Part shown: in pieces, positions 31,901-45,965 of the stretch | Layout of the letters: every line of letters begins with the position of its first letter | How positions within the stretch are numbered: position 1 is the first letter of the stretch | Assembly (NCBI GenBank): GCA_015679605.1 | Contig: JAAAVE010000006.1 | Location: 1-54,436 of the forward strand | DNA length: 54,436 nt | Origin: Podila epigama | Lineage: Eukaryota > Mortierellomycota > Mortierellomycetes > Mortierellales > Mortierellaceae | Reading direction: 5' to 3' | Translations under genes and position numbers: made by a program | Notes under the pieces: generated by a model | The model's database searches: none | What the model was told of the DNA's origin: nothing | What the model saw: only the letters and a program-made list of their open reading frames with translations

Positions 31901-34900
31901 CGAATAATGCCGGTGCTGGTGGCATGCGGCTCACTCGCAATTTCACAAAGAGGCCAGCGGACAGTACAGAGTCCGGCAACATTGCATACATAAGATGTTT
32001 GCTCAAAAGGTCATCAAGTTCCATCATTAACGTCTTTGCCATGACCAAGTGATATTCAGCAGCAGTGTATGATACCGTATCCTGCGCCTTTGACTCCTCG
32101 ATCATCGCGATCGCTCGAGACCGCTGACCTTTCCGGCTCAAAATTAGTCCTGTCCTGTAACCCCCGACTGCCTTAATTCTATTCAGGGCAACACATTCGA
32201 AAAGAGCCTGTTCTGACATGCCTTGAAGTATCCTTCGCAAGGACATGGCTGTTGTGCCGGACGGTAGGCCAGAAATATCCCTTGCTCCAGTATTGTGTTG
32301 TTTGTAGATCGTAATAAGCCGCGTTTCCCTTGGAGTCTGCGGCTCCCGAATCACCAACTGTTCCAATCCTGATATGACAGACTTATCCATGAGGTGGGAT
32401 AACACCTGTTCTGTTCTGTAATACGCCTGCATCGATCGGTCGTAGTGTCCTGCTGCATAGTAGAGGTCCCCGTACATTAACTGAATACGGGCATCCTGAA
32501 TCTCCCAGGCCAATGACTCACCATAGGAACTATCATCTTGCATGTCCAAACCTTGAAGAATCTGCTGACTCTTTTCCCATTCATGTTTTCTGAGACTGAG
32601 CTCTGCTCGCTCCAATAGGAACCTGTCCATTGACTTTGCGGCCTTTGATAGTTCTGCGACGTCCTTGCCCTCCCCTAAAAAGTATTCAGTCTCGCGCACA
32701 CATCCAAGGGCTAAGTGAAGCTTGGACAATTGGTGAAATGCCTCGATCAAAAGCCTAATGGCGGACCATTGATACCTCTGGGAGACGAGCGTCTCCAGCC
32801 CTTGGCGCATGAGAGAACTGTCTTTTGCGTGGCGAGACTCTTGCTCCTGCTTGGCGGGCGCTGTTGGTACCAAGAATGGATTCTCCATTTCTTGTTTCCT
32901 AATTACCGTGTCGTCTTTTTGGCTCTCTTGGATGGCTTTTGAGACCGTGTACACATATCTGCCCAGCTGCTTCACTGCCTTGACCGCGTCAGCGATGGCC
33001 TCTGACAGGTTGCCCTCATGGTACAGCAATTGCGAACGGGCCAGGGCTGCTTCAGCAACCACCAAAGACTTGTACGCCTTGGCCTCGGCCTTTTTCAGTA
33101 GGGTATGGTCAACTGAAAGATCAGAATTTCCTCGGGCAGCAATGGTATTTACAAGAGGCTGGCGAGTCGAAAGAGCCCTCGCTTGGTTATAAGCCTCGAT
33201 GCCCTCGGCCCTGCTACCAACTGTAGTGAGATACAGACTTTGAGCAAGCAACCAAGCGGAAAAGATCTGATCGTCGGACAGAATAGACCCACCAGACGTT
33301 GTCATTTCATCGAGGATCGCCTTCCCATGGCTGAGCGCCATTTTCGCCTTTCCCGAGTATCCGAGCGCCAAGTATGCTTGGCTCATATTGACGTATATGC
33401 GTACAGCGTCTAAGAATAAGATGGAGGGCGGAGGCATGGTCATTAAATATAAAACAAGGCAGATGTTGTTTCTGTCATCACAAAGTGTATCATCGCCATT
33501 ATTAACTTACCTGCGCAGGTTGCCTCGTCAACGGACATGACACCATTGCATAATCGTAGCATTAACCGGTAAATCTGAACTTGGGTCACACGGTCGTCAA
33601 TCACCCCCATACAATCTGCTAGCATCTGCAAATGGCCAAACAGGTGTTTAGGATCCGGAATGTGCTGGCGCGCCTGGTTAACTTTGCTTTGATGGTTAAG
33701 TAAGGACACGTCTTCCCATGAGACAAAGCAGTCGACATTTGATAGAATTGCCTCCCAAAGCTGCAATGCGATCTGGAACGACTTTAGTCGCCGTGTCAGG
33801 ACGTTGCCTTCACTCGTACGGTCCAAAATTCCATACCAAGTATAGGCCATCGCCAGGTAGTGGTTACGATAACCTCCCAAATCTTGGTCTCCTTTGAAAT
33901 CACATTCCTTCAATAACTCGATCGCCTCTTGAACGAGGAATACAGTCTCACTTTGATGACGCTGGTTATCACTGCTCGGGTGTATCGTTGCCACATTAAG
34001 GAGGACCCTGGCACGTCGGATGGGGTTCATCAAAGATCGACCACCTCGGTAGACCTTAGTCATTAAATGTGTCATGATCAAAGCCTGGTCCTTGTGGCGA
34101 CTTTTGAACTGGTTCGTCTTGACACTTAGTACCGAGAGTAGTGAACATTCGTACTCTTGGATGATACCTTGGACAATGATCGGTGCTCCTTGTTGGTCCA
34201 GTTTCTCCGCCAGTGCAGGTATATTAACCGCGGATATAAACGGCTCCCCCTCACGCTTCAGTATAAATCTAACTCGACGGATCAAGAGCTTTGCTGCTGG
34301 AAGGTTACAGGAGCGGACATCCTTGATGGCGGTGGTGTCGATGAGCAGAAATTCAGTCACAGGCAGTGCAACTAGCCCAGACTCAATGCTATGCAAGGCC
34401 GCCGATGCATCACCGATGGCTGCTTGACAAGCACCAAGTACCTCATACCGACTCGCCAATGTCATGCGCTCCTCATGATATCCACCCTCATCATCCAACT
34501 TTCTCTCCGTCCGAAGTGAATTAGCAGGCTTTGCCGTTTTGGACTTGACAGCTTGAGCCGTACCAGCATCCAGCCAAAGTTGATTGGCGACAATGGCTAG
34601 CTGCAAAGGACGGATTGCTTGCTCTTGCTTTCCTGATCTGTATAGATTTCCACCATGGTTGTATAATGCATTTGAGATCCAAATGAGAGACTCGCGGTCT
34701 GCCATCTCCCTGGCTGTTTCAAAGGCTGACTCAAGATAACTCATTATAGGAGGCAATGGTGAGGCTGCGTTGGATTTGCTGAGGGTGTACAAGAGGCTAG
34801 AGTGTGAATGCAAACGAAAGAGAAATAAGATGGCATCTACACGGACACATGATAGTTTGGCAGGAGGAGGCAACTCTTTTTGTGTCTTGCTGTGCCAATG

Positions 34901-37529
34901 CTGCAATGATGGGAAAAATCATTTGAAATAGAGTGAATATCACATGCACCATTTTGAACTTCACAAATGCGGACAAAAAAAAAAAAAAAAAAAAATACCT
35001 TGTAGTCAACTTTTGCACAATTCCACAGTTCGAGGGAGAGATCCACAAGAATTTGAATCAATTCCTTTGTTGCCGCGAGTAAGGTCATCCGTCTGGCTAC
35101 TGTTCCTTGATCCTCTGGCGATTGAGAGGTTCGACTCGTGGATGAGTTTTGGGTAATAGCAGGTTCATCTTTTTCGTATTGCGTTACCAGTTTTAGTCCA
35201 AAGCTCCGAAGTGTATCCAGTGATCCAAAGATACGCGCAATATCCTTTAGTGTTGCAGGCACTACACCCGTGTGCGGAAATAGGGCTACAGATTTCCAAA
35301 GTTTCCCAAGCTTAAGTTTAGCGCCAGTCAAGTGTCTTTCGACGTCCGAATCTGCGAGAAGAAGATGGAAGCCAAGATGAAATACGGCGTTAGTACATTC
35401 TAGTTCATTGTCGCCTTAGGATCTTTCACTTTCGCCGGTGCCATGTACCTATACCCTTTCCTGATTGCCAAAGAATCAACTGTCCTTCGAATCTCTTCAT
35501 CTCTGCAACAGCGTCGGCCAAATAATTGACAACCTGTTTGTCTGATAGATCCGTCATGGCCCCATGAGTGCCCATCTGGGGCGATGAAGATACTCGGTTT
35601 AGATCAGCCAATCTCTGCGGTACCGTAGTCTTTTCCTCTCTATTAGGGCCTTGGTCAGATTGGGCACGCCTAAGCTCAGAACGTGGCGGCTGATGAGTTT
35701 GTGGTGATAGAAGGGTTGATGGTGTGGTTGGCCTGACATTCGTCATGTCACGATCCTGATCCTTGACACTGAGGTTGCGTACAAAGGTCCTATACTCGTC
35801 AGTTGCGACCTAGCCACGAATAGTTTGTTCCGACAAAGAGAATTGAATATTAGTGGCGTAATCACTTCAAGCAGAAGATCTGAGTCGCCTGCAAGGAACC
35901 TTTCATTTACCTTCTGAGCCAGTAATGTGAAATGTTTGCACCAGGCATGATATGTTTGGAGAGACTCGTCTATAAAGGTGTGTTCTTTGATAAAGTCATA
36001 GATGTCCCGGTACGACTGCAGTATTGTCAATGTATCCAAGTCTTGGTTCGCGTCCCGAGTCTGCGTTTCGAATACGTTTGCACATCGAAGAATTTTGTCC
36101 CAAATGATGCCTGTTTTGTCTTCAAGACCAGACTGGTAAATTGCGTAAAAACGTAGCGCCAACAAACGGAGTTGAAAGGTCTGGACATGACCGTCTATGA
36201 GATAAGTCAAGTTGAAGAAGAAGAAAGAAGATACAAATGGATAAGCTACGGCTACTTTTGTTCTTTGGACTTTTTGCGCGTTTTAAGAAGTAAAATCTTT
36301 GTAAACCCACATACGCTGAGACTTGTCACATTCTGAAATCTTTTCTGCTGCAATAAATAATAGACGGAAGAATGCATCTGAAGGGCGCTGGGAGCCTTGT
36401 CGATTCATGGCGCGTAGGCGCAAGGTCCATTCCAAAGGCGAACCACTTTGACGAAGCATCTCATTAAGAAGCTATATGTGTTTCCCAGTACAAAATCTTG
36501 ACGTGTTAGATTTAGAGTAAGAGAAGGCAAAGAGGCAAAGAGCATTTTCAGACAAAAAAAAAAACATTTAGATCAATACGTACATACGTCAGAGTCCCGT
36601 TGCGAACGTCTGTCCAGCATCGGATAGCATTCGTCTGCAACGACACAACGAGCAAGATCATGGTATTGACATGAGCATCGACACAAGACTGTTCCGGTAA
36701 GGGAAAATGGGGAATCGTTATCGAGAACAGATGTTGATAGATAAGTTTCAATGTTTCAGCCGAAGATTTCGTTGTTCCTTGGCCGAGCGCGTCGCCCCCT
36801 GGTATGCCTGGTCTAGGCGATGTCGCGCCTGATCTTTCTACGACAACATTATCATTCCTATTTGTCCACAATCCGGCTGCCGCTTGTAACAGTCTTTTCT
36901 TCATGCGACCAAGTTCATGCAATGCTCGCTTTTTCTAAAAGTAGGTGGCGGTATATGTAAGTTGGATTAGACTGTTATTGACAGCAGACATGTTGACATT
37001 CCATTTCCTTTTTTGTCTTACATACCATGCCAAGCTCAATGACTTTGGAAATGAGATTCGAGCGGGCCTTCTCAATTTCAAAAAGACTAGTCGCTCTGTC
37101 TTGACTCAGGTCCTCCAACGCTTCAATGCCCAAGAAACTCATGTCAACAAGCTGCGCAATGTGGGAGTACGTTGGCTGGTCCATGCTCTGTTCCACAGGA
37201 ATGCCTGATGCTGTGGAAGTGGGAGGTCTGGCGTCATTATGCGCCCGATCTGGCGAGTGGATCACATTGGACCAGCGAGCCAGGGTGGACAGACTCTGGT
37301 TGACGAGAAGCTTGACTTGTTTTGCATGTTGCGGGAACAGGTCTGGCTGTACAGTTGCGGCATCCAGCGCAACAGCGAGCTCATCGACGACTGAAGGATG
37401 GTATCGTTTATGGTCAGAAATGACCTGAATGATAGATTGAAGCGAGACCGGTCCAACCTGCTGCATGGTCAATGTTGAAGGTTGCAAGGGACGGATTTGT
37501 GACATCTTGACATCAAATACATTTTGCAT
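28944..37529 (-). CDS. ESP1: Separase (cysteine protease that cleaves cohesin)
   Basis: Clan CD protease that opens cohesin at anaphase. Exons on the minus strand: 37529..37026, 36934..36584, 36471..36315, 36194..35810, 35768..35449, 35351..34999, 34900..33511, 33409..29509, 29382..28944; phases agree at every junction, about 2599 residues. The C-terminal catalytic part is diagnostic: VVLILDKHLQMFPWESCPVL, RLPSISFLRDRI, then YFGHSGGEQY (catalytic His about 2458) and LLLGCSSGSL (catalytic Cys about 2484), followed by GNVMNFLLAGCPTVVANLWD and VTDRDLDRLSKAVFARW. The rest is a large helical, TPR-like region. Longer than yeast (about 1630) or human (about 2120) forms. The first exon is uncertain: an upstream ATG at 37678 (MKSTSSASAIKSTFRVVNVD) could be the true start if 37603-37530 is an intron. 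Intron 5 (35809-35769, 41 bases) is very short and its donor is weak. Confidence 0.92.
29391..29420. repeat. 10-base tandem repeat in the last separase intron
   Basis: Three copies of AATCAAACGA (plus strand) in succession within the final intron (29508-29383) of the separase gene, whose 3' splice site lies directly beside them. Confidence 0.8.
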
Positions 37530-37831
37530 CTTAAGGGTAATTTCCTCGCGTTGGCCAGCACCACCACGTCCACTTTTAAAGCACACTTCTGAACGACTCC
37601 GACCTTTGCAAAAGGAATATCAACGTTGACAACTCTAAAGGTACTTTTAATGGCTGATGCGGACGATGTACTCTTCATCCTTATTATTAGCAAGGAAGAG
37701 TGGACAATGGCGCAGCCCTTTTTGAAGCTGCACGACGATGCATGCGCAGTGGGATTAAACAAATCCAACCACAGTTTACACAAGATACCGAGTGAATTTT
37801 GAAAAGGATGAAGCCTTGTTCCGACCTCGGA
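37530..37831. other. Short spacer between transporter and separase genes
   Basis: 302 bases separate the stop of the upstream minus-strand transporter gene from the chosen separase start. It contains the in-frame-looking segment starting at 37678 that may be the first separase exon, so the real spacer may be shorter. Confidence 0.5.
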
Positions 37832-40800
37832 CTACTCCTGGCTTGACTGCGACTTTGGCGAGGTGGTGCCAGCGGCAGGGGGCAACGTTAGAGGATCCAT
37901 GACCTCATCCGTACTACCCTCATCCTTTGGTGATGATCTTGCGATTGCCGCAACTCCAACACCTGGTGTCTGTTGAGGCGGTTGACTGGCAATTCTGTTG
38001 TCGCCCAGAACAATTGTCCCGTCCATTCCTTCTTGGCCATCGACAGTACGTTTCGGCTGATATGACTGGATCTCTCCTGCCTTGTCTTGCACAGACAGAC
38101 CTTCATGGCCACCCGCCTGATCTCCACCTTCACCACATCCCCCAATATCACTGCTAACACCGTCAAGTCCAGCTCCTTGAGAGTAACTGTTCATACGAGA
38201 TCCACTCAAGTGGAGGCTGATCTTCTTTATGAGGGATGTGCCTCCATCCGCCGCATCTGCCCTTGCTTGTGTTCCTGCTCTTACCACTCCTCCTCTGGAT
38301 CCAGGGCCGCTTGATGTCGGAGAAATGGCCCCTGAGAGCCAGGCCGTGTTCCCCAGGAGCGGCGACCCTGCAGACAGACTTGCCTGAAGCGCCGCAATAT
38401 CCCGTTTAGGAGACTGAGTCGCCGATGCTATAGCCGCCATGACTACCGGTGAAGATATCTCAACGACTTGCTGGCCGCTGGCTTCCTGAGCTGCGAGAAT
38501 GGCATCCTTATACCGATGCGCACGTCTATTTCCCAGGAGCGATTCGTCCATCACAATGACAGGTGACGTTGGTTGGCCTCTTGGAGAAGATGTAATCACA
38601 GGTACCTCCACCGTCAGCTTGGCTCGTTGCCCACGGGATGGTGATCCTATTGCTGCTGAGGGAAATGGAGTGGATATACCCTGCCCTGTTGAAATCTTAA
38701 GGCTAGAGGAAGCTGCAGGATCGGACACCACCAATCCTTGCATCGGCGCATTTTGGCCAACGAGCTCCACAGGTTGCGGGAATTGCTGTGGTGTTGTGGT
38801 CATCGCAGATTGTGCGCCCATGTCGATAATACATTCACCCGATCTTGCTGGAATGGTTGGTTGACTTTGAATCGAAGCAAATGACCCCCCCAGTGGTGTT
38901 TGCCCAGTGTTCATCTCTCCTGAGGCTCCCTCTTGCCTCAGGTAGGCGCTCTGTTCCATGGAATCGTAGATGCCAGGAGTGGACGTCGATAACGCTAGTC
39001 CATTGCCAACTGCTACTGAGTGAAGACTTGGTTCAGCAGGGCCGAATTGCGCTGTTGAATGATCCTCAAGCTGATTACCTTGAAAGCCATACGCATATGC
39101 GTCCCCCGAGGTGACGAATGTAATACCCACAATCGGCTTGATTAATATCGCCAGAAGCTCTATGATCAACCACGGGGCACATTAGGCGATTGCGGAAAAG
39201 AAATACGTGCAGGAAAGAAAGAGTGTCGAAAATAAACATGTTGATTTTTTTTACCTAGTTCCTCAATGACTTCTTCAAGTGCAGAAGAAAAGGCATAGTA
39301 GTAAATGTAGGTATGGTGGTTCTGAAAGGTGCTTGCCTGGTGCTCTGCAATGGCAATGCGTACATTGTAAATCACCCGCAAGCGCGCTATTCTTGCAGAA
39401 GGAAGATATGGAGGCAATGGGGTCTTGGAAGCTAACGATGAAGATAGTACACTGAAATACAGAAGCAACGCGCCAACCTAACATATCAAAACATAGAGAG
39501 TGAGTGAGTGGGCGAAATGAGCGAGAGAACAGACAGGGCTTCCATAACAGTACCTAGCCCTTGCTTTGGTCACAACTTTCCAAAGCATAAATAGAGTGCA
39601 CAAATCCCGCATACCATTTCTCGTCTGTAATAATTCATTGGACCTGTAACTAAATCCCGGACTTCTGGCGATAACAGTTGGGCAGCCATACGCATAGATA
39701 CCATTCGATCCAGGATGTTTTGGCAACATTGAATAATCTGCTTATAAAGCCGTGAAGGAAACTTTTCTTTCAGTCGTGGTTCTAACGCGGAGAGTTCCAG
39801 TAGTTGAGATATTTTGATTATCTTGGTCTGTAGCTGGTGCTCGACGTGTTGAAAGGCGAGACGTTCTGGATCAGTAGCATTCTGACATTCGTCATTGAGG
39901 AACTGTTGGGTAGTCTCTAAGGTGTGATGCCTTATTGCATTTCCATCTTGCTTGAGACTTTCCTCATTATCGGGATTCGCACGTGTGTTGCGGCTCTGAG
40001 GTCCTTCCTTTGTGAGTTCATTCGAACCTTGGACAGTATCTAATGCCTGCGGCGACAAATATCTGGAGGTTTTGTGTGTTTGCTGTGTTTGCTGTGCTTG
40101 CTGGGTTTGAAGATCGCCAACGACCCTTCCACTGCCAGGAGCAGTGTCCATACTAAAGTCCTTGACCTGGTTTTCTAACATGAATCGATTGATGACTTCT
40201 GCAAACAAAACACCTTGTCGACCTATCAACAATGCAACCTCTTTACGGAGCTCGCGCCTGGCCAAAACTGGCCACAGCATTGAGTTCATTACGACGGCAA
40301 TGAGAATGCCGACAATGACGGTTGCTGCCTGCTTATAGCATAGTTCGTAGATGGACTCATTGCTGGTATCTAAGTATCGGATGAATGTTACCGACGAGTA
40401 TGATAGCATCATAATAACTCCCATAAGTGGATGCTTAGATTCAAGGATAAGGAACGCCACCGCAAATGCTACGATTAAAAAAGATTGAAAATGTGGCACA
40501 AGGTGTAATTGGTGATTCCATGTAAATTAATATCAATAGACACTGTCAGTTTCCAGGTAAAAAAAAAAAAAAAAAAAAGAAGACTTACAGAGCCCGAACA
40601 TCATGGCACAAATGACATACGGATTCAAGGGCATCGCAAGATATGTCACCAGTGCCCAGCCACTGCCGATCAGCGTCCCACCAATTCGCATGGCACAGAC
40701 GCTGAAAGTGGCGCCAACAGTCGGCGACAACACAGCCATCACGGTGGTCATGGCCCACTGACCTCGGTCCGTGGCCAAGCGCTTAGAGTCCCAATCAAGC

Positions 40801-43800
40801 CAAGACCACAGTCCTATAAATGTCAACGCTGTTGCCATCTTTAGTCCAAATTTCACTTCCTCTGACTTCAGTGGCTGAACCACTCTCCAGATCCGGTATC
40901 GCCACGTCTTTGGGCGGGGGATGTTAACAAAGAGTGTCCGTGGTGCTGGCTCTATTCCCTCAGCATCCTTAATAGCCTGTTGGATTTGTTCACTTTCCTC
41001 CATAATCACATGCTCTTCCTCTGTAGTGTGGCTGGGATGAATTCCTAGCGCCGCAAGGATGCTTTTACGCCTCGAGTGAGTTACGTTCGAGTAACTATCA
41101 TTGCTGAGGGAAGAGCTGCCGTCTGATTCTACCATTGGTGGGCTCTCACAAAGGTCGGGTGCTTTAGAAATTGCTGAGGATGTATTTCCATCAATTCTAG
41201 AGGGCATGTTCATGCCAACTAATGTTGACATGGTCAACCTCCGAGCCTTGGATCTTTCCAAGGGAACCGTTTCATGTCGACGAACAGGTTTGATATCTGG
41301 CTGGGGTTCAGTAGGTAACAATCGTGGATGGTGCACCGACCCTGTATGCTCTATGTCGTTGTACGCAGGAATATCCTGGACTGCATATCTATTTACCACC
41401 CTTGCCTGAGAAACCTCGGTCATTTCATTCCTTTTGATTTCACTGACACTGTTAGACGAACTAGGCTCATTTAAAGTGACACCTCCTCGGCTCTCTACAT
41501 GCTGCGTAGGTATTTGCCTGCTTCCATTGGCGTAAGGTAATATGGGCACCATCTCTGGCGAAAGCGGATGACGTCCTTCTCGGCTCACTATCCTTGTATC
41601 TGATGGTGGGGCTGATGGTTCCCAGTTCAACGACACTGAAGGCTGCGACACTGCTTCTGTGGCCTGAGTTTGATGATTGTTACCATTCGTTGACCTTGAA
41701 CCTTTCTCCGGATCATGTCGCGGTTGCTTGCCGCGACGGAATAAAGTAGACATGGTGGAAGATCGTCTCAGCTGCGGTGCCTCCCAGAGCTCGTTGTCAC
41801 CTGTTGGCTGTGATGCCGCTTTTTCCTCTGCCGCGTGTTTTGCTGCCTCTCTTGCGGCATGTTCTTCAGCAGCGAGTTTTGCCACCCTTACTTTTGCCTC
41901 GACACGCTCCTGCTCTTGTTTGACAGATGTCGGTTCACGACGGTCCATATTTTTGGTCGAAGCCATCATGGCACTCGTGTAGCCTTCAGTTGTTTTCATC
42001 TGTGACATGCTGCTCCAAGCGAACCAATGCCAAAAGTTTCCAACAACCTTGGGCCACCAGAGCCTCTTCCTGCGCTTGGTTGTATTCTCGCTCTGCATTC
42101 GGACACGCTCCTGTTCCTCCATTTCCTCTACATGTTTGCTGAGTCGAAGCAACTCCCGCGCAATCTCCCTCAGAGCAAAGAGGAAAAAGAATATCAAAAA
42201 GATTTCTTCTCTTGGTCCAACCTCGAGTGTTGGCTGATGGTCAACCAGATGTTGGAGTCCTGTTGCGTGCGACTTGTCGAAAGCCTCGATCTCCTGAGTC
42301 AGATATTGAACGCAGGACATTCCAGGAGGCAGCGTAGAGAGGTCACGCTCATCCTCCTCTACACCTGTGGCAGCCACCTGAGAGGGGTCTCGTAGGAGTT
42401 TCCGCGGATGAACCGTATCAGCAACCCTGTGCTTTCCAGAGTTGATTCGCTTTTCTTTGTCAAGCGAAGCCTTGAGGACTTGGGCGTATTCGATTTCCTC
42501 TTGTGTCATCTGCCGTTCTGCGAATCCCAATTTCGATGTTAGCCAGCTCCAGGAGCCCAGAGGTGGAGGTATCAAGATTGCAATATGGGTTTGATCTGTA
42601 GTCGGACCCTCTTGGGAAGATTCATTTCCTCCAGGGGTCTCAGGCATGGAATCCCTTCTCTGCTTATCTCGTTGAGCTCGGGCTGCCGCACCTTCAGCAG
42701 TTCGGACAGCAGCAGATCGGGCCGCATCTCTTCGCCGAAGACGTTCAAGTCTATCGTTCTCCACATTTAGCCCTGAAGCCAAACTTTGCTCCATCGTGCT
42801 CATGGCTCGGGAACAAGAGTCACTGAGACGTTGGATTGGGTCCTTGACAATGTCAAGAAAGTATAGAAATAGTTTCCGATCACCAAAGGCGACCTCCTTT
42901 GGTGGAATGGCCCTAGCTGCTGCTTCTGCCTGTTGTTGCTTCTCAATCCTAGCCCTTTCCGCTTTAGCCGCCCGCTTTTCAAGTTTTCTTTGGCGTTTCA
43001 GCTGCTTTTGTTTTTTACGGTTGAAAGAGAGGGCTGCTGCTTGTGCCTGGTGTTCACTAAGTATTTGAGGCACACTAATGCCACGTCGTTTAGCTGTCGA
43101 AGGTAACTCGAGGGCATCTGACGATGATGGTCCCCAAGGACTACCCATTTCAGGTGTCTCTCCTTGCTCACCGGAGCTTTTAAAGAGACTACCGTCTGAC
43201 CTGTTTCGCCGAATACTCTGTTCGTTTAAGGACGGCCGCCGATCGGCCTTGAATTTAGTGATGGACCGTGTCGAGAATAAGGATCGTAAACTCCTGACGG
43301 TGTTGTAGTTTTGCTCTTCTTGGGAAATTTCATCCGTTGCCTCCTGCCATGAACTAGTTCGGGCGATGGGGTTCCGGAGGCTGAGCCGTGAGTGTTTTCG
43401 GCCGTATGTCTTTTGATGATTGGACTCATTGGGTGTCTTTGGCACATTGAGAGAGTTGGAATGATCGAACCGAAATGGAGGTGAGCGCAGAGATTGCCGC
43501 CTTGCCTCCATTAACTCCTCGGTTGATGCTTCGGCCCGCATGAATAACTGACGGACCCTTCGCACCTCATCGGCACTGTTTCGTCGCTGACGTCGCTGAG
43601 AGGATGAGCGGCGTTGACCCACGGTTCCGCTTATTCCTTCTTGCTTTGCGTTGCTATCGCTTTCACCGCTCTGGCTGGTATAGTCCTCGGAGCCATTACC
43701 TTTGTTCCCTTCCTCATCCTCATCCTCATCCTCGTCTTCGTCTTCATCTTCATCCTCGCCATCGTCCTCGTCCTCGTTGTCATTGATAGCACTGTGGATA

Positions 43801-45651
43801 TTTCCTTCGCCATTACATGAAAGCAGGTCTGCGTTATCTCGGTCGGGATGTCCTATCATTAGCAGACGCTCGTTTTGGACAACGACGCTCATAGAAGCCA
43901 AGTGCCGCATCAGAGCTGAGACGACAGCCCGAACCACTTTGTAGTCACTGGGATTGCGCATGGAATAGGTGACCTCGTACCTTGCCTCTCGATAGGCGTT
44001 GTATAATTTCTTTTGAGCTACGCGGACCTCTTCTTGAGCTTTTTCAGTGACTGACTTTGGCAGGGCGATGGTCTTGTGGTTCAGAAGGAATGAGCGCGTG
44101 CTAAGATTGAGAAGTGCACGTGATGTGTCCATAGATTCGTTCAATGCTCGTCTGCATTTAAGGAGAGATTCCATTAAGTTAGTGACTTTTTTTTTTTTTT
44201 TTTNNNNNNNNNNNNNNNNNNNNNNNNNNNNNNNNNNNNNNNNAAAAGGAAACGGCGACATACCCTAGACCTTCACTGGCAGTCTCTGGCCATGCGATAA
44301 TGTTGACAAACAACGTGATGCCCACACCGAGCATGAGCGGTAGAGCCTCGACTAAAAAGTCATTTACAGAATAACTTTGGATGCGATGTGTACGGGACAC
44401 AGCAAATGTACCAATGACTGTGTAGATGATGAAGGTACCGTTGAGTTTTGGGTAGCGGATCTTGAAGGTTGTCATAATCCAGATGCCGACAAAGAACCAG
44501 ACGGCTTGAATCGCCCAGCCCCCAGTGCCACCTTGTAAAAGATACTGACGGTTATAAGCAGCCACGGAAAGTTGGCAGGGGATGATCCAAGCAGCGGCAA
44601 AAACGACTCCGATGATGCTGAAGACCGTGACTTCAAGCTGAGAGCCGACTGTTCTGGCAGGATGCATGAAGACCACTGCGACGTTGGACAAGAAAGGTAG
44701 CCTTCCTAAAGCCAAGGTGACTGTGGGGATCATGATAAGGATCGACGAAATGTACAAGGCAAGCATGAACTTGATGTGGCGCTTAATCACCCTGTGAGTA
44801 AAGTGGTTCGTGAACTGTGTCCAGAGTGAGGGTGGTGGCGGTGGTGGAGGTGCAAAAGGGACTGAATTCGAGCTATCCACGGATTCCATTGATGGCTGGC
44901 GCGGACGCGTCGTGAGTTCAGGTGTGATGGACGAGCGGCTGCTTGATGATGAGAGGCGCTGAGTGTGGTTGAAGGTGCCTAGATCAAAGTACCTTTTGTC
45001 GTGAAGAATAAATGGTAGAATGGCGTCAAGGTTAACCAAAGTGGACACTGCTTGAGGAAAGAAAAAAAAGGGTCGTTCTCTTGTCTCTGTCTTGTGAATA
45101 TGCGCGCATACTTAGTTGATGGCTTACTCTGACTGTTCCTGAAGAACATTGAAATCCTTTGGACTGGCACCTGGAGTAGATGTTATGCCAACACTGGACC
45201 GGCGTGAGTGCGTCATGGAGAGCGGAAAAGTAGACAGATGCGCGTCCTGACCTCCTGGGTCATGCTCAGATGGGACATGGTACATCGAGAGGCTGGATCG
45301 TCGACGGGCCAAGGACTGACTCCGGGTATACAATGGCGTAGGAAGGTTTAAGTACTGGGATCCTGCCGAGGGGGTTGGTGAGGATGTACTTGACCGTCGG
45401 AGGTGTGTACCCGTTTCTTTTGTCATGATGCCAGCTGAGTGGCGCCGTCTTTCTTCTGGGCTACCCGGTGCGCTGGCTTGCTGACTGAGACGCCGTCGAG
45501 GCGCAGTATGGAGTGGTGGGTCTTCATCATCCAAAAGTGTGAATTGGAGAGACGGCGGTACTGTCTTGGTTGAGGACTGAAAGTTTTCCTTTTCTTTTCT
45601 TGAGGAATCAATCGAGTTTGCACGGTGCGTAGTTGAACGCGAAGAGATCAT
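37832..45651 (-). CDS. FUSC/ArAE-type membrane transporter (BRE4-like), 2406 residues
   Basis: Large integral membrane protein of the aromatic acid exporter/fusaric acid resistance superfamily (fungal families with ArAE_2 N-terminal and FUSC-like domains; yeast BRE4 is one). Exons on the minus strand: 45651..45128, 44992..44264, 44151..40589, 40468..39615, 39477..39255, 39159..37832. The N-terminus is Ser/Arg-rich and disordered. The first membrane block (about 215-415) has six helices, including HIKFMLALYISSILIMIPTV, VVFMHPARTVGSQLE and LPLMLGVGITLFVNIIAWP. A long cytoplasmic part follows with an Asp/Glu run (about residue 540), coiled-coil-like KRQRKLEKRAAKAE and a hydrophobic EEIFLIFFFLFALREI. 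The second block (about 1540-1690) includes QWAMTTVMAVLSPTVGATFS and LESKHPLMGVIMMLSYSS. The start of exon 2 is inferred from phase. An N gap lies in intron 2. Substrate unknown. Confidence 0.87.
43692..43790. repeat. Trinucleotide-type repeat encoding an Asp/Glu run in the transporter
   Basis: Plus strand shows repeated CATCCT, CTTCGT and CATCCTCGTC units; on the coding (minus) strand they give an uninterrupted acidic tract of alternating Asp and Glu within the cytoplasmic loop. Such tracts are prone to length change. Confidence 0.8.
44204..44243. other. Assembly gap (40 N) inside a transporter intron
   Basis: Forty undetermined bases following a 17-base T run, inside the intron 44263-44152 of the minus-strand transporter gene. 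The coding sequence is not affected. Confidence 0.95.
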
Positions 45652-45934
45652 TGGTAACAGGGGCAGGACGATTGCTTTAGGTAATTGGTGATGGTGAAAA
45701 TCGGGGCGGTGATGACGATGAGAAAAGGTGTCAAGTCAGGGTGGTGGTTTCCATGGCTCAGTCCAAAGGCCATTGTTATGGCTCCATTCTATTTCTCTAT
45801 TTTCATTTTGCTGAACAAAAGGGGGTTTAAGGTGATGCCCTGTGGTGGACAAATGGAACAGAACGAGAGCAATTTGCGTAGTGGGACGGATGGGAACGTG
45901 GAACTATTGCAGGCTATGGAGGAGTGATGGTTAT

Positions 45935-45965
<31 letters not shown>

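Noticed and set aside
42150-42210. Intron within the long transporter exon 3 at the Phe-rich segment
   Set aside because: The frame is continuous and the segment EEIFLIFFFLFALREI followed by a coiled-coil-like helix fits the expected membrane anchor of this family.
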